Shown one piece after another: positions 35,948-45,051 of a stretch of DNA of 64,000 nucleotides. A program made the translations under genes and the position numbers. This DNA comes from Pseudomonadota bacterium. GTDB lineage: Bacteria > Pseudomonadota > Alphaproteobacteria > Rhizobiales > Tepidamorphaceae. The stretch lies in contig JAEWYT010000013.1 of assembly GCA_023458595.1 (NCBI GenBank), positions 62,001 to 126,000 of the forward strand, read 5' to 3'. Position 1 is the first letter of the stretch; every line of letters starts with the position of its first letter. The notes under the pieces are model-generated. The model was not told where the DNA came from, made no database searches, and worked only from the letters and a program-made list of their open reading frames with translations.

Positions 35948-36323
35948 GCATCTCACGGGCGAGAACCGCGACAAGCTGCTGCAAAAGCTCACCCGGCAGC
36001 TCCAGGCTGACCACGCCGCCGCGCTGAAGTCGGGCAATGTGTCGGCGGCCGTGACCGCTTCCAAAGCGCTCGCCGACCTGCTGGCCCTGCACCTTGAGCC
36101 CGCCCCTCCCGGCAGCGGAGACGCCAGCACCCCGATAACGCGGATCGAGCACGTCATCGTGCGTCCGGGCGAGCCCGACCGGGTGATCGGCGATCCCGCG
36201 TTCCGGTCGCACGAAGATGACCGTAAGCCCGCCCCGGTTGATCCGATCGACGACGATCTCGCCGAGCGGCTGCTGGCCATCCTGGGCGACGACGTTGAGG
36301 GGGCGACCGATGACGCCGCTTGA
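35940..36323 (+). CDS. Element protein of unknown function
   Basis: A 127-residue protein, helical in its first half (DKLLQKLTRQLQADHAAALK) and acidic towards the end. The size and place would suit a terminase small subunit, but no HTH motif is clear, so I do not assign that function. It overlaps both neighbours. Confidence 0.55.
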   Translation: MTKHLTGENRDKLLQKLTRQLQADHAAALKSGNVSAAVTASKALADLLALHLEPAPPGSGDASTPITRIEHVIVRPGEPDRVIGDPAFRSHEDDRKPAPVDPIDDDLAERLLAILGDDVEGATDDAA

Positions 36324-36684
36324 TCGTATCCGCCGGGCCCTTTCCGCCATGTCGCCGGACCAGCGCGCGGCGTTGCGCCGCAAGGTCGGGCTGGGCTCGC
36401 CTTCCAAACCGGCTCCGTCCGCCGGGCGTCCGGGGCGTCGCGTCGAAGATCGTGCCGATGATCCTTCACGTCAGCATGTCAACGACGCGGCGCTCCGGGC
36501 TGCACGGGCCATGCAGGCGCACTTCAACTACCTGAATACGCCGGCCGGCGAAGACTGGTTCCTGAACGACTGCGCCGAGCGCGCGCGCCGTGGCGAGCCG
36601 CCGCTTTTCACTCCCCCGCATCTCCGCTCCCGTGCTGAGGCGATCCGTCGGCGCGGCGGGCAATTCGTTGCGGGTTTGGTCTAG
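36310..36684 (+). CDS. Element protein of unknown function
   Basis: A 124-residue basic protein that starts inside the end of the previous gene (ATG at 36310). The C-terminus is Arg-rich (RSRAEAIRRRGGQFVAGLV). No domain recognised. Confidence 0.5.
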   Translation: MTPLDRIRRALSAMSPDQRAALRRKVGLGSPSKPAPSAGRPGRRVEDRADDPSRQHVNDAALRAARAMQAHFNYLNTPAGEDWFLNDCAERARRGEPPLFTPPHLRSRAEAIRRRGGQFVAGLV

Positions 36685-36691
36685 GAGAGGC

Positions 36692-37738
36692 ATGACGATG
36701 AACTATCCCCTTGCGGCGTCGCCCCTGACCCCTCTCAGCGAAGAAGAACAGATCGATCTGCTCGTCCCGTTCTTTGATGGTGAGGACGACGACGCGCCCG
36801 AACGTGCTGTGCGGCAGCGGACCCGTGACGAGGAAAAGCGTCTCGCCGCGTTGCCCCCGGAAGATCGCGACGCGGAACTGGACGAGTGGTTCGAAAACTA
36901 CTTTGCCGCCGAGGCCGAGGACGAGGCGCGGCAGGTCGCCGAGCGCGATGATGATGATGACGATCTGCTTGCCCTGCTGACTGAGGAGACGGAAGCGCCG
37001 CCGGCTGAACAGGCACCCCGTGACGGGCCCCTGGCAAGCCGGGCCGCCTTTGCCGTCCTTCGCAGAGATTTGGACGGGGCGGATGTTCAGGACGCGCTGG
37101 ACGCCGAGCGCGACGCGCAAGGCGACATGCTGCAGGTCTACGACCGGATGCAGGCCCTGCTCGGCGAGGTCCGGGCGGCGTTCCCCTCGATCGGCAGCCA
37201 TGCCGACCTTGCCCGGCTCGATCCGCAGGCAGCGGAAATGTGGGGCCGGTGCAACGAAGCGTTCGAGGGCCTGAAACACGAACTTGTCGTCACCGGACAG
37301 AACTACCGGGCCGCGCAACTCGCATCCTACGAAGCGCTTGCGGCGGTGAACGATGCGGCCTTCGCGGCTGCCAATCCCCGGCTTCCGAAGGGGTTTCACG
37401 CGGAGGTGATGGGTGTTCTCGCCGATGCGGGGATTTCGGCCGACATGGCGGCGGCGATGTGGGCCGGCGGCGGCATGATCAGCGCCCGCGCCCCGGAGTC
37501 TCAGGCGATCATCCTGGAGGCCGCCAGCTATCGCCTGGGCAGGCCTTTGAAGGACGACGATGCGGGTGCTGACGGCATGATCGAATACCTCAAAGGCATT
37601 CTCGGCGGGGACGAGGACGAGTTCAACGCAATCGTATCGGGCAAGCCGTACCCGTTCCGTGCGTATGTCACGCAACAGATCGTCGCCGACGCTGCCCGTA
37701 GCCGCCTGAAGGCAAAGAAGAAGGGGAAGCGGAAATGA
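36692..37738 (+). CDS. Acidic element protein, possible virion-assembly protein
   Basis: A 348-residue acidic protein starting after an AGGAGAGG ribosome site. It has an N-terminal acidic half with a run of six Asp near residue 87 and a helical centre (ADVQDALDAERDAQGDMLQVY), and a Lys-rich tail KAKKKGKRK. The charge pattern recalls scaffold-like or virion-associated proteins of phages, but no family is recognised. It overlaps the next gene by four bases. Confidence 0.6.
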   Translation: MTMNYPLAASPLTPLSEEEQIDLLVPFFDGEDDDAPERAVRQRTRDEEKRLAALPPEDRDAELDEWFENYFAAEAEDEARQVAERDDDDDDLLALLTEETEAPPAEQAPRDGPLASRAAFAVLRRDLDGADVQDALDAERDAQGDMLQVYDRMQALLGEVRAAFPSIGSHADLARLDPQAAEMWGRCNEAFEGLKHELVVTGQNYRAAQLASYEALAAVNDAAFAAANPRLPKGFHAEVMGVLADAGISADMAAAMWAGGGMISARAPESQAIILEAASYRLGRPLKDDDAGADGMIEYLKGILGGDEDEFNAIVSGKPYPFRAYVTQQIVADAARSRLKAKKKGKRK

Positions 37739-38349
37739 CCGACGCCCCCATGAAAACCGTTCTTCTGATGGGCCACTACCTCCACGCGGGCGAGCGTTAC
37801 CAGTCCGGCGACGTGCTCGATTTGCCGATCGACGAAGCGGCGCAACTGGTGAGCCGGAACAGGGCTATCGAGACGGTTCCGCCGGTCGAAGCGAACGGTC
37901 GCCGCGCCGAATGGCTCCGGCGGCTTCAGGAGACCGTCGACGGCAAGGCCCGCCGCATCCCGGACACCGAGGCGGCATACCGGGCCGATTTCGAGCGGTG
38001 GCGCGAATGGTGCGCCGAGCGAGACGTTCCGGCCGTTCCGGTCGATCCGGTCTGGCTTGTCAGATACCTGGCGCACCGCGCCGCAGACGGGGCTGCCAGA
38101 TCGTCTCTGAACCGCTACCTGACCAGCATCGCCTGGTTCCATGAACGCAGCTCGCACCCGCCCGTCCGCCACGTCCTGACCGCGATCGTCACAGCGGCGA
38201 TGCGGCGCGTCCGCGCACAGGCGCTTGAGGCCGTTCCACCCCAGACCGGTACGGAAATCCCGCACGAACAGATGCTCTGGCAGCGGGTCGTCGAACTGGA
38301 CGGCGCCGGTCCTGACTGGCTTTCCGGCATCATCGAATCCGTGAGGTAA
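37735..38349 (+). CDS. Fusion of a small phage domain and a tyrosine-recombinase core-binding domain
   Basis: A 204-residue protein. Residues about 5-45 (KTVLLMGHYLHAGERYQSGD, then DEAAQLVSRNRAIE) match a small domain common in phage structural gene blocks. Residues about 75-150 (YRADFERWREWCAERDVPAV, then LNRYLTSIAWFHE) match the SAM-like N-terminal core-binding domain of XerC-type recombinases. No catalytic domain follows: no R...HxxR...Y is present before the stop. It could bind att-like or other DNA without cutting, or be a truncated remnant. Confidence 0.6.
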   Translation: MTDAPMKTVLLMGHYLHAGERYQSGDVLDLPIDEAAQLVSRNRAIETVPPVEANGRRAEWLRRLQETVDGKARRIPDTEAAYRADFERWREWCAERDVPAVPVDPVWLVRYLAHRAADGAARSSLNRYLTSIAWFHERSSHPPVRHVLTAIVTAAMRRVRAQALEAVPPQTGTEIPHEQMLWQRVVELDGAGPDWLSGIIESVR

Positions 38350-38351
38350 AC

Positions 38352-38609
38352 ATGTCCGACGTTCTCAGAGCTCGCGACTTCCTGCTGCCGAATGGCGAAC
38401 GTCTCTGCAACGCGACGCAGGCCGATATCGAGGCCGCGCGCAAGGTGCTGTGGTCCGATGTCGTCGCAGCCTGCGTCCCGGAAAAGCAGGTTGGCCCGGC
38501 CCGCGCGGAAGCCATCCGACGCTACGGAGAATTTCACTCCGCATTGGCGATGCTCCGGATTTGGGGCGACCAATACGGCGTGCCGGGTTTCGAGGGCTGC
38601 GATGGCTGA
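38352..38609 (+). CDS. Element protein of unknown function
   Basis: An 85-residue protein two bases after the previous stop, with a GTGAGG ribosome site within that gene. No recognised domain. It overlaps the next gene by eight bases. Confidence 0.5.
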   Translation: MSDVLRARDFLLPNGERLCNATQADIEAARKVLWSDVVAACVPEKQVGPARAEAIRRYGEFHSALAMLRIWGDQYGVPGFEGCDG

Positions 38610-39027
38610 CCTCGACCGTGCCCGCCTCGCCAAGATTCTCGCCCTGCTCGGATCGTCCGAGGCGGGCGAGCGTGCGTCGGCCGCGCTGAAGGCGCACGAG
38701 ATGGTGCGTTCGCTGGACATGACCTGGGACGACGTTCTCGGCGGCCGGATCACGCCCGCCCCAACTGCCCGGAAGGCGTCGCAACCGGCATGGATGACGG
38801 GCGGGGCGCGGCCCGGCGAAGCGCCGGAAGGATGGTCGGCCATCGTCGAGTATCTGCACGCGAACCTGAACAGGCTGGGGCCGTGTGAGGTCCGCGTTGT
38901 GCGAAACATCGCACGGTACCGGGGCATTCCCCGGCAGCCGGCCATCGATCACCTGACAAGTATCTATCACCGCCTGTCCGCCGAAGACGCGGGCGGCCCG
39001 TCAGCCGGGCAGGAGATGGCCGCATGA
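38602..39027 (+). CDS. Phage-type small protein (DUF2786-like N-terminus)
   Basis: A 141-residue protein. The N-terminal LAKILALLGSSEAGERASAALK followed by MVRSLDMTWDDVL resembles small proteins widespread in alphaproteobacterial phages and gene-transfer-like regions. The C-terminal part has a winged-helix-like stretch (CEVRVVRNIARYRGIPRQP). Function unknown. It overlaps the next gene by four bases. Confidence 0.55.
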   Translation: MADLDRARLAKILALLGSSEAGERASAALKAHEMVRSLDMTWDDVLGGRITPAPTARKASQPAWMTGGARPGEAPEGWSAIVEYLHANLNRLGPCEVRVVRNIARYRGIPRQPAIDHLTSIYHRLSAEDAGGPSAGQEMAA

Positions 39028-39218
39028 CCACGATATTGAACCTGCTGGCCGTGCCGCTCCTCTGGGGCCTTGCGACGCACATTGTCGCCCCGCCCGGCAT
39101 GACCTTCGCAGCTGCACTGCGCATCTGGTTCCTGGTCTGGTCGATGCCGATGGAGACCAGGCGCTTCTACCAGGATCATCGGATTTTCGAGGGAGGGACC
39201 AATGGCCCTGCTGCCTGA
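39024..39218 (+). CDS. Small membrane protein of the element
   Basis: A 64-residue protein with one or two hydrophobic helices (ILNLLAVPLLWGLATHIVA, AALRIWFLVWSM). It overlaps both neighbours. A holin-like role is possible from its size but nothing specific shows it. Confidence 0.5.
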   Translation: MTTILNLLAVPLLWGLATHIVAPPGMTFAAALRIWFLVWSMPMETRRFYQDHRIFEGGTNGPAA

Positions 39219-40401
39219 TGACGTGCTGAAAAAGTACCTCGGCACCGGATACGCCCCGGAAGGCATGACTTACGCATCGGCGGCGCTGAGTCACGGCGAC
39301 CCGCTCGCGCCGGGGCTCATGCCGCAGGACATGATGGGTGCGATCAACCAGGTCGCGCCTGCCCGGTCCGCACCCGACACTTTCCGCCCGTCCCCCTACG
39401 ATCCCGGCGGGCCGCTCGATATGGGCAGGGGGAGCCTGTTTGAGCGCTTTATGGGGCTCAATCAGCCGCCCAAGATGACGCAAACCGTGCAATGGCTTGT
39501 CGAGGACCAGGGCGTCGACCCCGGCACGGCGATGTTGATGGTCCGCGACCCGGACATGCTGAAAAGCTTCATCTCGGAACGCCGGAAGGCGTCGCAGCCG
39601 ATCGAGGTCAACGGGCAGCTCGTCAACCCGCAGACCGGTGCCGTGATCGGCGACTACCGGACCCCGCCCAAGCCGGAAGGGCCTATTTCGGTCGGCAAGG
39701 ACTCGCAGCTCTGGGACCCGGGCACGCGGCAATGGATCACGCCCCCGGATGGCGGACAGCCCGACAAGCCCGACTTCGGGGACGTGGCCGGTATGCGCAA
39801 GGAAATCACGGCGCTGCCAAGCTACAAGAACTACTCGCAGGCCGCTCCGATCTGGTCGTCGCTCGTCGACGCGGAGGGCCGCGACACCAAGGCGTCTGAT
39901 CTCAACTTCGTGTACGGCATCGGCAAGTTGTTCGATCCCGGTTCGGTCGTCCGGGAGGGCGAAATGGTCATGGTGCAGGGCGCGTCCAGCCTGCCGCAAC
40001 GCATCCTGTCCGCGATCAACATCGTCAACGAACGTGGCCGGCTGACCCCGGACATGCGAAAGGAACTGCTGGCCGAAGCGCAGTCCCGCATGAACGCCTA
40101 TGACGCGGCCGTCAGAACGGACATGCGCGGCTATCGCGGCATCGCCCGCCGCTACGGCATCAACCCGCGAGACATTCTCCCGAGACTCGCCCCGCTGCCC
40201 AAGTGGGGCGGTGCGACGCCCCCGGCGACCGAAGGGCACACGGGAACCGGGGGCGGCAGCGCCGTCGACAGCCTCACGTTACAGCCCGGAGCCGTGATCG
40301 CAGGCGACGACGGGCTTTCGTACGAGTTCACCGGCGGCAACCCGCGCGACCGCAAGAACTGGCGTCGGATCGACGATCCGGGCATTTCCGGCACGCCGTA
40401 G
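39202..40401 (+). CDS. Putative virion-internal / DNA-ejection protein 1
   Basis: A 399-residue protein. The central part (about 195-320), with KASDLNFVYGIGKLFDPGSV and VREGEMVMVQGASSLPQRIL, matches a domain found in large internal or DNA-ejection proteins of podovirus-like phages. Flanks are Pro/Gly-rich. It is encoded directly before a second internal protein gene. In complete phages such genes follow tail-tube genes, which are missing here. Confidence 0.7.
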   Translation: MALLPDDVLKKYLGTGYAPEGMTYASAALSHGDPLAPGLMPQDMMGAINQVAPARSAPDTFRPSPYDPGGPLDMGRGSLFERFMGLNQPPKMTQTVQWLVEDQGVDPGTAMLMVRDPDMLKSFISERRKASQPIEVNGQLVNPQTGAVIGDYRTPPKPEGPISVGKDSQLWDPGTRQWITPPDGGQPDKPDFGDVAGMRKEITALPSYKNYSQAAPIWSSLVDAEGRDTKASDLNFVYGIGKLFDPGSVVREGEMVMVQGASSLPQRILSAINIVNERGRLTPDMRKELLAEAQSRMNAYDAAVRTDMRGYRGIARRYGINPRDILPRLAPLPKWGGATPPATEGHTGTGGGSAVDSLTLQPGAVIAGDDGLSYEFTGGNPRDRKNWRRIDDPGISGTP

Positions 40402-40409
40402 GAGGAGAC

Positions 40410-41870
40410 ATGCCTAACCCTTGGGAAATGACCGACGAACAGCTTGTCCAGGCGACCCGCCCGCGCGGCCTCCTGGGGGCCCTGGACGCGGCGGAGGCGT
40501 TCGGGCGCGGGTTTGTCGAGGGGATACCCGTGACCGGGCCCTGGATGCGCCGTGGCGCGGACTGGATAGGCGAGCAGGAGCGGGGCTTGCTCGGCATCGA
40601 TGCGGACCCGGACCGTCACGAACGGCTGAGCGGACAGCACCCGATCGCCGACACGCTCGGCAACGTCGCGGGCGGCATCGCCGGCACGTCCGCGATGATC
40701 CCTGCGGCTCCCGCCGCGTTTGGGGCCGGGGTGGGGCAGGGCCTCCTTTCCCGCCTTGCCTTCGGCGGCGCGTCCGGTGCCGTCGAGAACGCCCTCGATA
40801 CGGCTTCGCGGCAGTACGCCGATACCGGGGAGCTGGACCCGGAAGGAATTGCGACCAGCGCGGCGATTGGAACGGCTGGGGGAGCCCTTGGCGGCGCGCT
40901 GTCGCGTCCCGCCGCTCGCGGCGGTGCCCGATACCGGGGACTGACGACCGAGGCGACGCCGGGCGCATTGGATCTCAAGAACCAGGCGCAGGCGCTCTAC
41001 AAGCAGGCCGACGACGCCGGGCTGGTCCTGTCCCGCGACGCGGTGCGCCAGATGCACAACACCGTAACGGAAGCGGCGAGCAAGGCGAAGTACGACCCTG
41101 ACTTCATGCCGGGGCTCAAGATCGCGATGAAGCGGCTGAAACAGGCCGGCGAAGGGGGCAGGGCGCTCACGCTGTCGGAAGTCGACGGGTTGCGGCAGAA
41201 GATCGGCAACGCGCTGGCGTCGGACGTGACCAACGCGAACCAGCGCCGCGTCGCCGGGACGATGCTTGACGCCTTCGACGACTGGTTTGGCGGGCTCGCC
41301 GACGATGCCGTGGTGTCCGGCGACCGCGATCTTGTGTCCAAGGTGCTCCCGAAGGCGCGCAGCCTGTGGCGGCGCACGAAGAAGACGGAGATCATCGAGG
41401 AAGCACTGGCAAAAGCCGAAGACGTTGCCGGCGGGCCCACCCACCTCATGACCTCTGTGAAGGCGCGTCTCCGGAACGTGAAGAACCGGAAGGACTACAC
41501 GAAGATTTTCAATTCCGCCGAGCGGAAAGCCATCGAATCCGTGATCCGGGCAGACGGGGCGGAACAGGCCGCGTCCGCGATTACCACCCTGACGGGGATA
41601 TTCACCGGCGGCAGTCTCGGGGCCGCTCTCGGGGGCTCACTGATCGGCGGCCCGATAGGCATGGCTGCCGGTGGGGCTGCCGGTCTGGCCGCGTCCGGCG
41701 CGACCCGTCACGCGCTTGGCAGGCGCTCGCTCGCCAAGGCCCTTGAAGCCCAACACCTGATAGCGACCGGAAGGCCGCTCGTTCGCCCTACCGACGCCGG
41801 CGCGGCCCTGGCCGCTCGCGGCGTCCTTGGCGGGCTGCTCATGCCCGACCCAGAAGAGAGGAACTACTGA
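40410..41870 (+). CDS. Putative virion-internal / DNA-ejection protein 2
   Basis: A 486-residue protein starting after a GGAGGAG ribosome site. It has Gly/Ala-rich amphipathic segments (GTAGGALGGALSRP, GGSLGAALGGSLIGGPIGMA) that could insert in membranes, and a helical Lys-rich centre. This is the usual pattern of phage internal virion proteins that form a DNA channel. No enzymatic motif (such as lytic transglycosylase) is seen. Confidence 0.68.
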   Translation: MPNPWEMTDEQLVQATRPRGLLGALDAAEAFGRGFVEGIPVTGPWMRRGADWIGEQERGLLGIDADPDRHERLSGQHPIADTLGNVAGGIAGTSAMIPAAPAAFGAGVGQGLLSRLAFGGASGAVENALDTASRQYADTGELDPEGIATSAAIGTAGGALGGALSRPAARGGARYRGLTTEATPGALDLKNQAQALYKQADDAGLVLSRDAVRQMHNTVTEAASKAKYDPDFMPGLKIAMKRLKQAGEGGRALTLSEVDGLRQKIGNALASDVTNANQRRVAGTMLDAFDDWFGGLADDAVVSGDRDLVSKVLPKARSLWRRTKKTEIIEEALAKAEDVAGGPTHLMTSVKARLRNVKNRKDYTKIFNSAERKAIESVIRADGAEQAASAITTLTGIFTGGSLGAALGGSLIGGPIGMAAGGAAGLAASGATRHALGRRSLAKALEAQHLIATGRPLVRPTDAGAALAARGVLGGLLMPDPEERNY

Positions 41871-41871
41871 A

Positions 41872-42729
41872 ATGTCCAGAAACTCGATTTACTCACTCTC
41901 CAAGACCGACGCGAACAACATCCTCTCCGCGACCGGTGTTCTTTCGGCAAACACTCAGAACCCGGCGACGATGGACGACACCGACCGGGCCAACATGGCG
42001 TGGATCGCGGAACTCGTCGCCGAGCTGACCGGCACGACCGTTCCCGGCACGATGAACGTGGCCGGCGGGACCGCCGATGCGCTGACCGTCACGCCGAACG
42101 CCTCCTATGGAAGCCCCGCCAATGGGCGCCTGTTCAAGTTCCGGGCCAGTGCGACGAACACCGGCGCGGCCACGCTTGACGACGGAACCGGGGGCAAGAA
42201 AATCCGCATCTACGCGCCGGGCAGTTCCACCGATATCGACATCACGGCGGGAATGATTACCGAGGATGCGGTGTACGAGGTTCTGTACCTGGAAAGCCTT
42301 GACGCCGCATCTGGCGGATGGCTGCTGCTGAACCCGACGCGCTCGAGCAGCGCAATGGTTTTTGCGGTCGTGTACAGCGGGGCTCTGGACAGCTACCTGC
42401 CGCTTAGCGGGTTCATTTTCGGCGGCATCGGAACGGCCCTTTCATCGGATGCGACTGTTTACGTTCCGTCGCCCGGCAATGGCACGCTGAAAAACTTGTA
42501 CCTCAAGGGCGTGGCCCCTGGCGGTAGCGAAACCGCTACGGTGACCGTGCGCAAAAACTCCTCTGACACGAGCCTGACCGCAACCCTGACAGGGTCTGGC
42601 ACCACGGGGAGCGACACGTCCAACATCGTGACCGTCGCTGCCGGCGATCTCCTCTGCTACAAAATCACCAAAAGCGGCGGGTGTGCGACAGATCGACTCG
42701 GCGTCACGGTCGTCTTTACCCAGACCTGA
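41872..42729 (+). CDS. Putative tail-fibre or virion-surface protein
   Basis: A 285-residue protein, Gly/Ser/Thr-rich with beta-repeat character: FKFRASATNTGAATLDDGTG in the N-terminal half and PSPGNGTLKNLYLKGVAPGG in the C-terminal half, typical of fibre or decoration proteins. The N-terminal 50 residues would attach it. It starts one base after the previous stop. The strand composition and position at the end of the structural block fit a host-contact protein. Confidence 0.6.
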   Translation: MSRNSIYSLSKTDANNILSATGVLSANTQNPATMDDTDRANMAWIAELVAELTGTTVPGTMNVAGGTADALTVTPNASYGSPANGRLFKFRASATNTGAATLDDGTGGKKIRIYAPGSSTDIDITAGMITEDAVYEVLYLESLDAASGGWLLLNPTRSSSAMVFAVVYSGALDSYLPLSGFIFGGIGTALSSDATVYVPSPGNGTLKNLYLKGVAPGGSETATVTVRKNSSDTSLTATLTGSGTTGSDTSNIVTVAAGDLLCYKITKSGGCATDRLGVTVVFTQT

Positions 42730-42816
42730 TTAAGCCGCTGAACGTAACTTCCGGTTCGCCCTACATTCACTCGGCGTCCTATTTCAAGGCGATCATCGTG
42801 TGAGACCAAACCTCGG

Positions 42817-43146
42817 ATGACCGACCGCCGCCGCTTCCCGCCGCCCTGGACGCCTTCGGAACTGGACAATGCTTCAGCGTTCGTCGTGACAGACGGGACG
42901 GGGCAGCGGCTGGCCTATGTCTATTTCGAGGAGGAGCCGGGACGCCAACGGGCGGCCGAACTGCTCACCAGGGACGAAGCCCGACGCATCGCCGCGAACA
43001 TCGCCAAGATTCCCGACATGCTGACGAAGCGCACGGACGGACTGCGGGAGGCCATCGCGGCCCTTGAACGCGAGGCCGACAACTCCGGACTCGATCAAGT
43101 CGCGCTCCTGCTCGAGATGGCGAAAGAGGCGATCAGGGACAGCTAG
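42817..43146 (+). CDS. Conserved alphaproteobacterial small protein, unknown function
   Basis: A 109-residue protein: MTDRRRFPPPWTPSELD, AFVVTDGTGQRLAYVYFEEE, then LTRDEARRIAANIAKIPDML. This pattern is common in Rhizobiales genomes with no known role. The second half is an added helical part. It lies alone between the fibre gene and the inverted cargo pair, probably with its own promoter. Confidence 0.7.
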   Translation: MTDRRRFPPPWTPSELDNASAFVVTDGTGQRLAYVYFEEEPGRQRAAELLTRDEARRIAANIAKIPDMLTKRTDGLREAIAALEREADNSGLDQVALLLEMAKEAIRDS

Positions 43147-43262
43147 GGCAGCGGCCGCATTGAGTCTATGGAAACTCTGACTCCAATTTTGCAAAGACGG
43201 CCTGGCCGGACTGTGCGATAAACACAGTTGGACATTGGGGTGCCGTCATGGATAGGCAGAAA

Positions 43263-43808
43263 CTAAATCTGGTACATCTGACTTCCGAGCGGGAGCGAGA
43301 ACTCCTTGACCTCGTGCGCGACACCGAATTTGACCGCATCTTGCGCGGAGAAGTGAACCTCACTGGACCGACGCGCGAGAAGCATTTCCTCGGGAATAGC
43401 GCACCGATCGCGCAGGATGCCATCTGTTCGATCTTCCTCCGCCAAGGCGGAATCCATAAGGACCTTTAGGCGCTCCCAGGACATGCCCTCCGCGCTGCCG
43501 GGCACGGAGGTCGGATGGACCATGAATAGCACGTGCCGGGAACAGTATCGCGTTTCCGCGCCTGCGAAGATTGCCACCGCGACGGAGGCAATGTTGCCCG
43601 TAGCATGTATTGTCACCGGAATTGGAAGCGCACGTAAGTAATTGTATAGAAATATTCCATCGGCGGTGTATCCGCCCAATGAACTAAACGCCAGATACGC
43701 CTCCGCGCAGTTATTGTTTACTGCTGTATTTAGCGCAGCGCAAATTCTCGCAACAGATCCGGACTCGATTGCCCCTGTAAATCCGAAATAGATTGTCTCT
43801 CCCGCCAT
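43263..43808 (-). CDS. ClpP-like serine protease carried as element cargo
   Basis: A 181-residue ClpP/crotonase-fold protein (SDH/ClpP class). The catalytic Ser is in ATGNIASVAVAIFAGAETRYC (Ser75) and the His in LFMVHPTSV (His98); the family C-terminal pattern FSAQDAVKFGVAHEV is present, but the third residue is not certain. It lacks the pro-region and length of housekeeping ClpP. It is inverted relative to the element's other genes, of lower GC, and 24 bases downstream of a membrane-protein gene with which it forms an operon. Confidence 0.82.
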   Translation of the reverse strand: MAGETIYFGFTGAIESGSVARICAALNTAVNNNCAEAYLAFSSLGGYTADGIFLYNYLRALPIPVTIHATGNIASVAVAIFAGAETRYCSRHVLFMVHPTSVPGSAEGMSWERLKVLMDSALAEEDRTDGILRDRCAIPEEMLLARRSSEVHFSAQDAVKFGVAHEVKEFSLPLGSQMYQI

Positions 43809-43832
43809 ATCCGTTTCCAGTTAGTCATTCCA

Positions 43833-44213
43833 CTATTTAATACTTGCGCCGCCGATCATAAGCGCTGCGAAGTGAGTTACTATTGCGCAGGCGAATATCT
43901 GCCACCAGGGCAGGCCCGCGCGGTATCCAATGAAGCCGACGACTCCCATTAGGAGGTTGGCGCCTAAGCGCTTCCGATCGAAATTGGCCGACGCTGCTTT
44001 GTCGAGTTCCGCCCGCTGAGCTACCCGCTTTTCCCAGCGGTCCAAATAGGCGAGCTCGCGTTTGAGCCGTTGGTTCTCGTCCCAACCGTAGTATTTCGCT
44101 GCGATCGAAAAATAGGCGCGCCGCCCGGTTTCCCAGATCCAAGCGAAAGCGAAGACTGCTGCCAATAAGGCAACCAGGACCGATAACAATTGAACGATTT
44201 GGGTTTCAACCAC
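43833..44213 (-). CDS. Small membrane protein paired with ClpP-like protease
   Basis: A 126-residue protein with a GTG start at 44213. It has an N-terminal membrane helix (VQLLSVLVALLAAVFAFAWIW), a charged helical middle (WDENQRLKRELAYLDRWEKR) and one or two C-terminal hydrophobic helices (GLPWWQIFACAIVTHFAALM). No family is recognised. Its pairing with a protease of ClpP fold suggests a membrane-linked proteolytic module, perhaps for superinfection immunity; this is inference. Confidence 0.65.
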   Translation of the reverse strand: MVETQIVQLLSVLVALLAAVFAFAWIWETGRRAYFSIAAKYYGWDENQRLKRELAYLDRWEKRVAQRAELDKAASANFDRKRLGANLLMGVVGFIGYRAGLPWWQIFACAIVTHFAALMIGGASIK

Positions 44214-44400
44214 GTCTGAGGCCTAGCTTGCAATCTTAGGTCGCGAGGCGCATCATAAGCGCACCGGCCGAGAGCGCCAACTCCCGGCCGGCACTTGCCA
44301 ACCAACGCCGTGAGGGGCGTTCGATGACCGACAACACTTCTACCAAAAACACGACTCGGCGCGAGTCCTTCCCGGCATCAACCGCGAAGGAAGCACAGAT

Positions 44401-45051
44401 ATGTCGAAGACAATCACGCGCCGCGCCGCCGTCACGGCCCTTGCCGCCGCCCCGGCCGCTCTAGCCGCTGCCCATGTGCCCGCGCTCGCCGCTGGCAATC
44501 CTGACGCCGAACTGTTTGCCGCCGTCGAAAAGTTCAGAGCCGCGCATCAACATTGGCGGGACTACTGCCCGATCTTCGATGCGGCCGAAGCCCGGAGGAT
44601 CGAAATGAGGCCTCCGGTCCCTGCGGCGCTGGAAATGCCGCCGGACGTTGAGGCGGCGTTTCGCAACATACGGGCCGGGGATATCGGCACCCCCCCGTCG
44701 GAAGTGAAGGCGTTTTTCGAGGCGACGGCAGCCGAACGGGAGGCTCACCGAAACGCGTGCGCCAGAGCCGACCGCAAAAGCGGTTCCGAAGCAGCCGAGC
44801 GCGAATTCAGCCGCCGCTGCGATGCGGCTAGCAAGGCCGCTTACGCGGTTCTCGATATCCCGACCGCCACCGTCGCCGGGCTCGTGGCCAAGCTCGCCGT
44901 CATCGAGGCGTGGGGCATTGACGAGAACGCGGACGCCGACCTCTACGGAATCTTTCGCGCCGATATCGAGGCCGCAGCCGCACGGGGGGAGCCCATCGCG
45001 CTCGGCGACCTGTCCGCCGTCCCCTCGCTCACGAAAGGCGGTGCGGCATGA
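44401..45051 (+). CDS. Element protein with Tat-like signal, unknown function
   Basis: A 216-residue protein. The N-terminus MSKTITRRAAVTALAAAPAA has a twin-arginine and an Ala-rich signal (cleavage near ALAAG). The mature part is helical and charged and resembles small proteins common on Rhizobiales prophages. It is the first of four genes joined by short overlaps (to 45693). Confidence 0.6.
   Translation: MSKTITRRAAVTALAAAPAALAAAHVPALAAGNPDAELFAAVEKFRAAHQHWRDYCPIFDAAEARRIEMRPPVPAALEMPPDVEAAFRNIRAGDIGTPPSEVKAFFEATAAEREAHRNACARADRKSGSEAAEREFSRRCDAASKAAYAVLDIPTATVAGLVAKLAVIEAWGIDENADADLYGIFRADIEAAAARGEPIALGDLSAVPSLTKGGAA

Noticed and set aside
43248..43469. A 73-codon plus-strand frame under the ClpP-like gene
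   Set aside because: The minus-strand frame has the Ser and His motifs and ClpP C-terminal pattern, so the plus-strand frame is its shadow.
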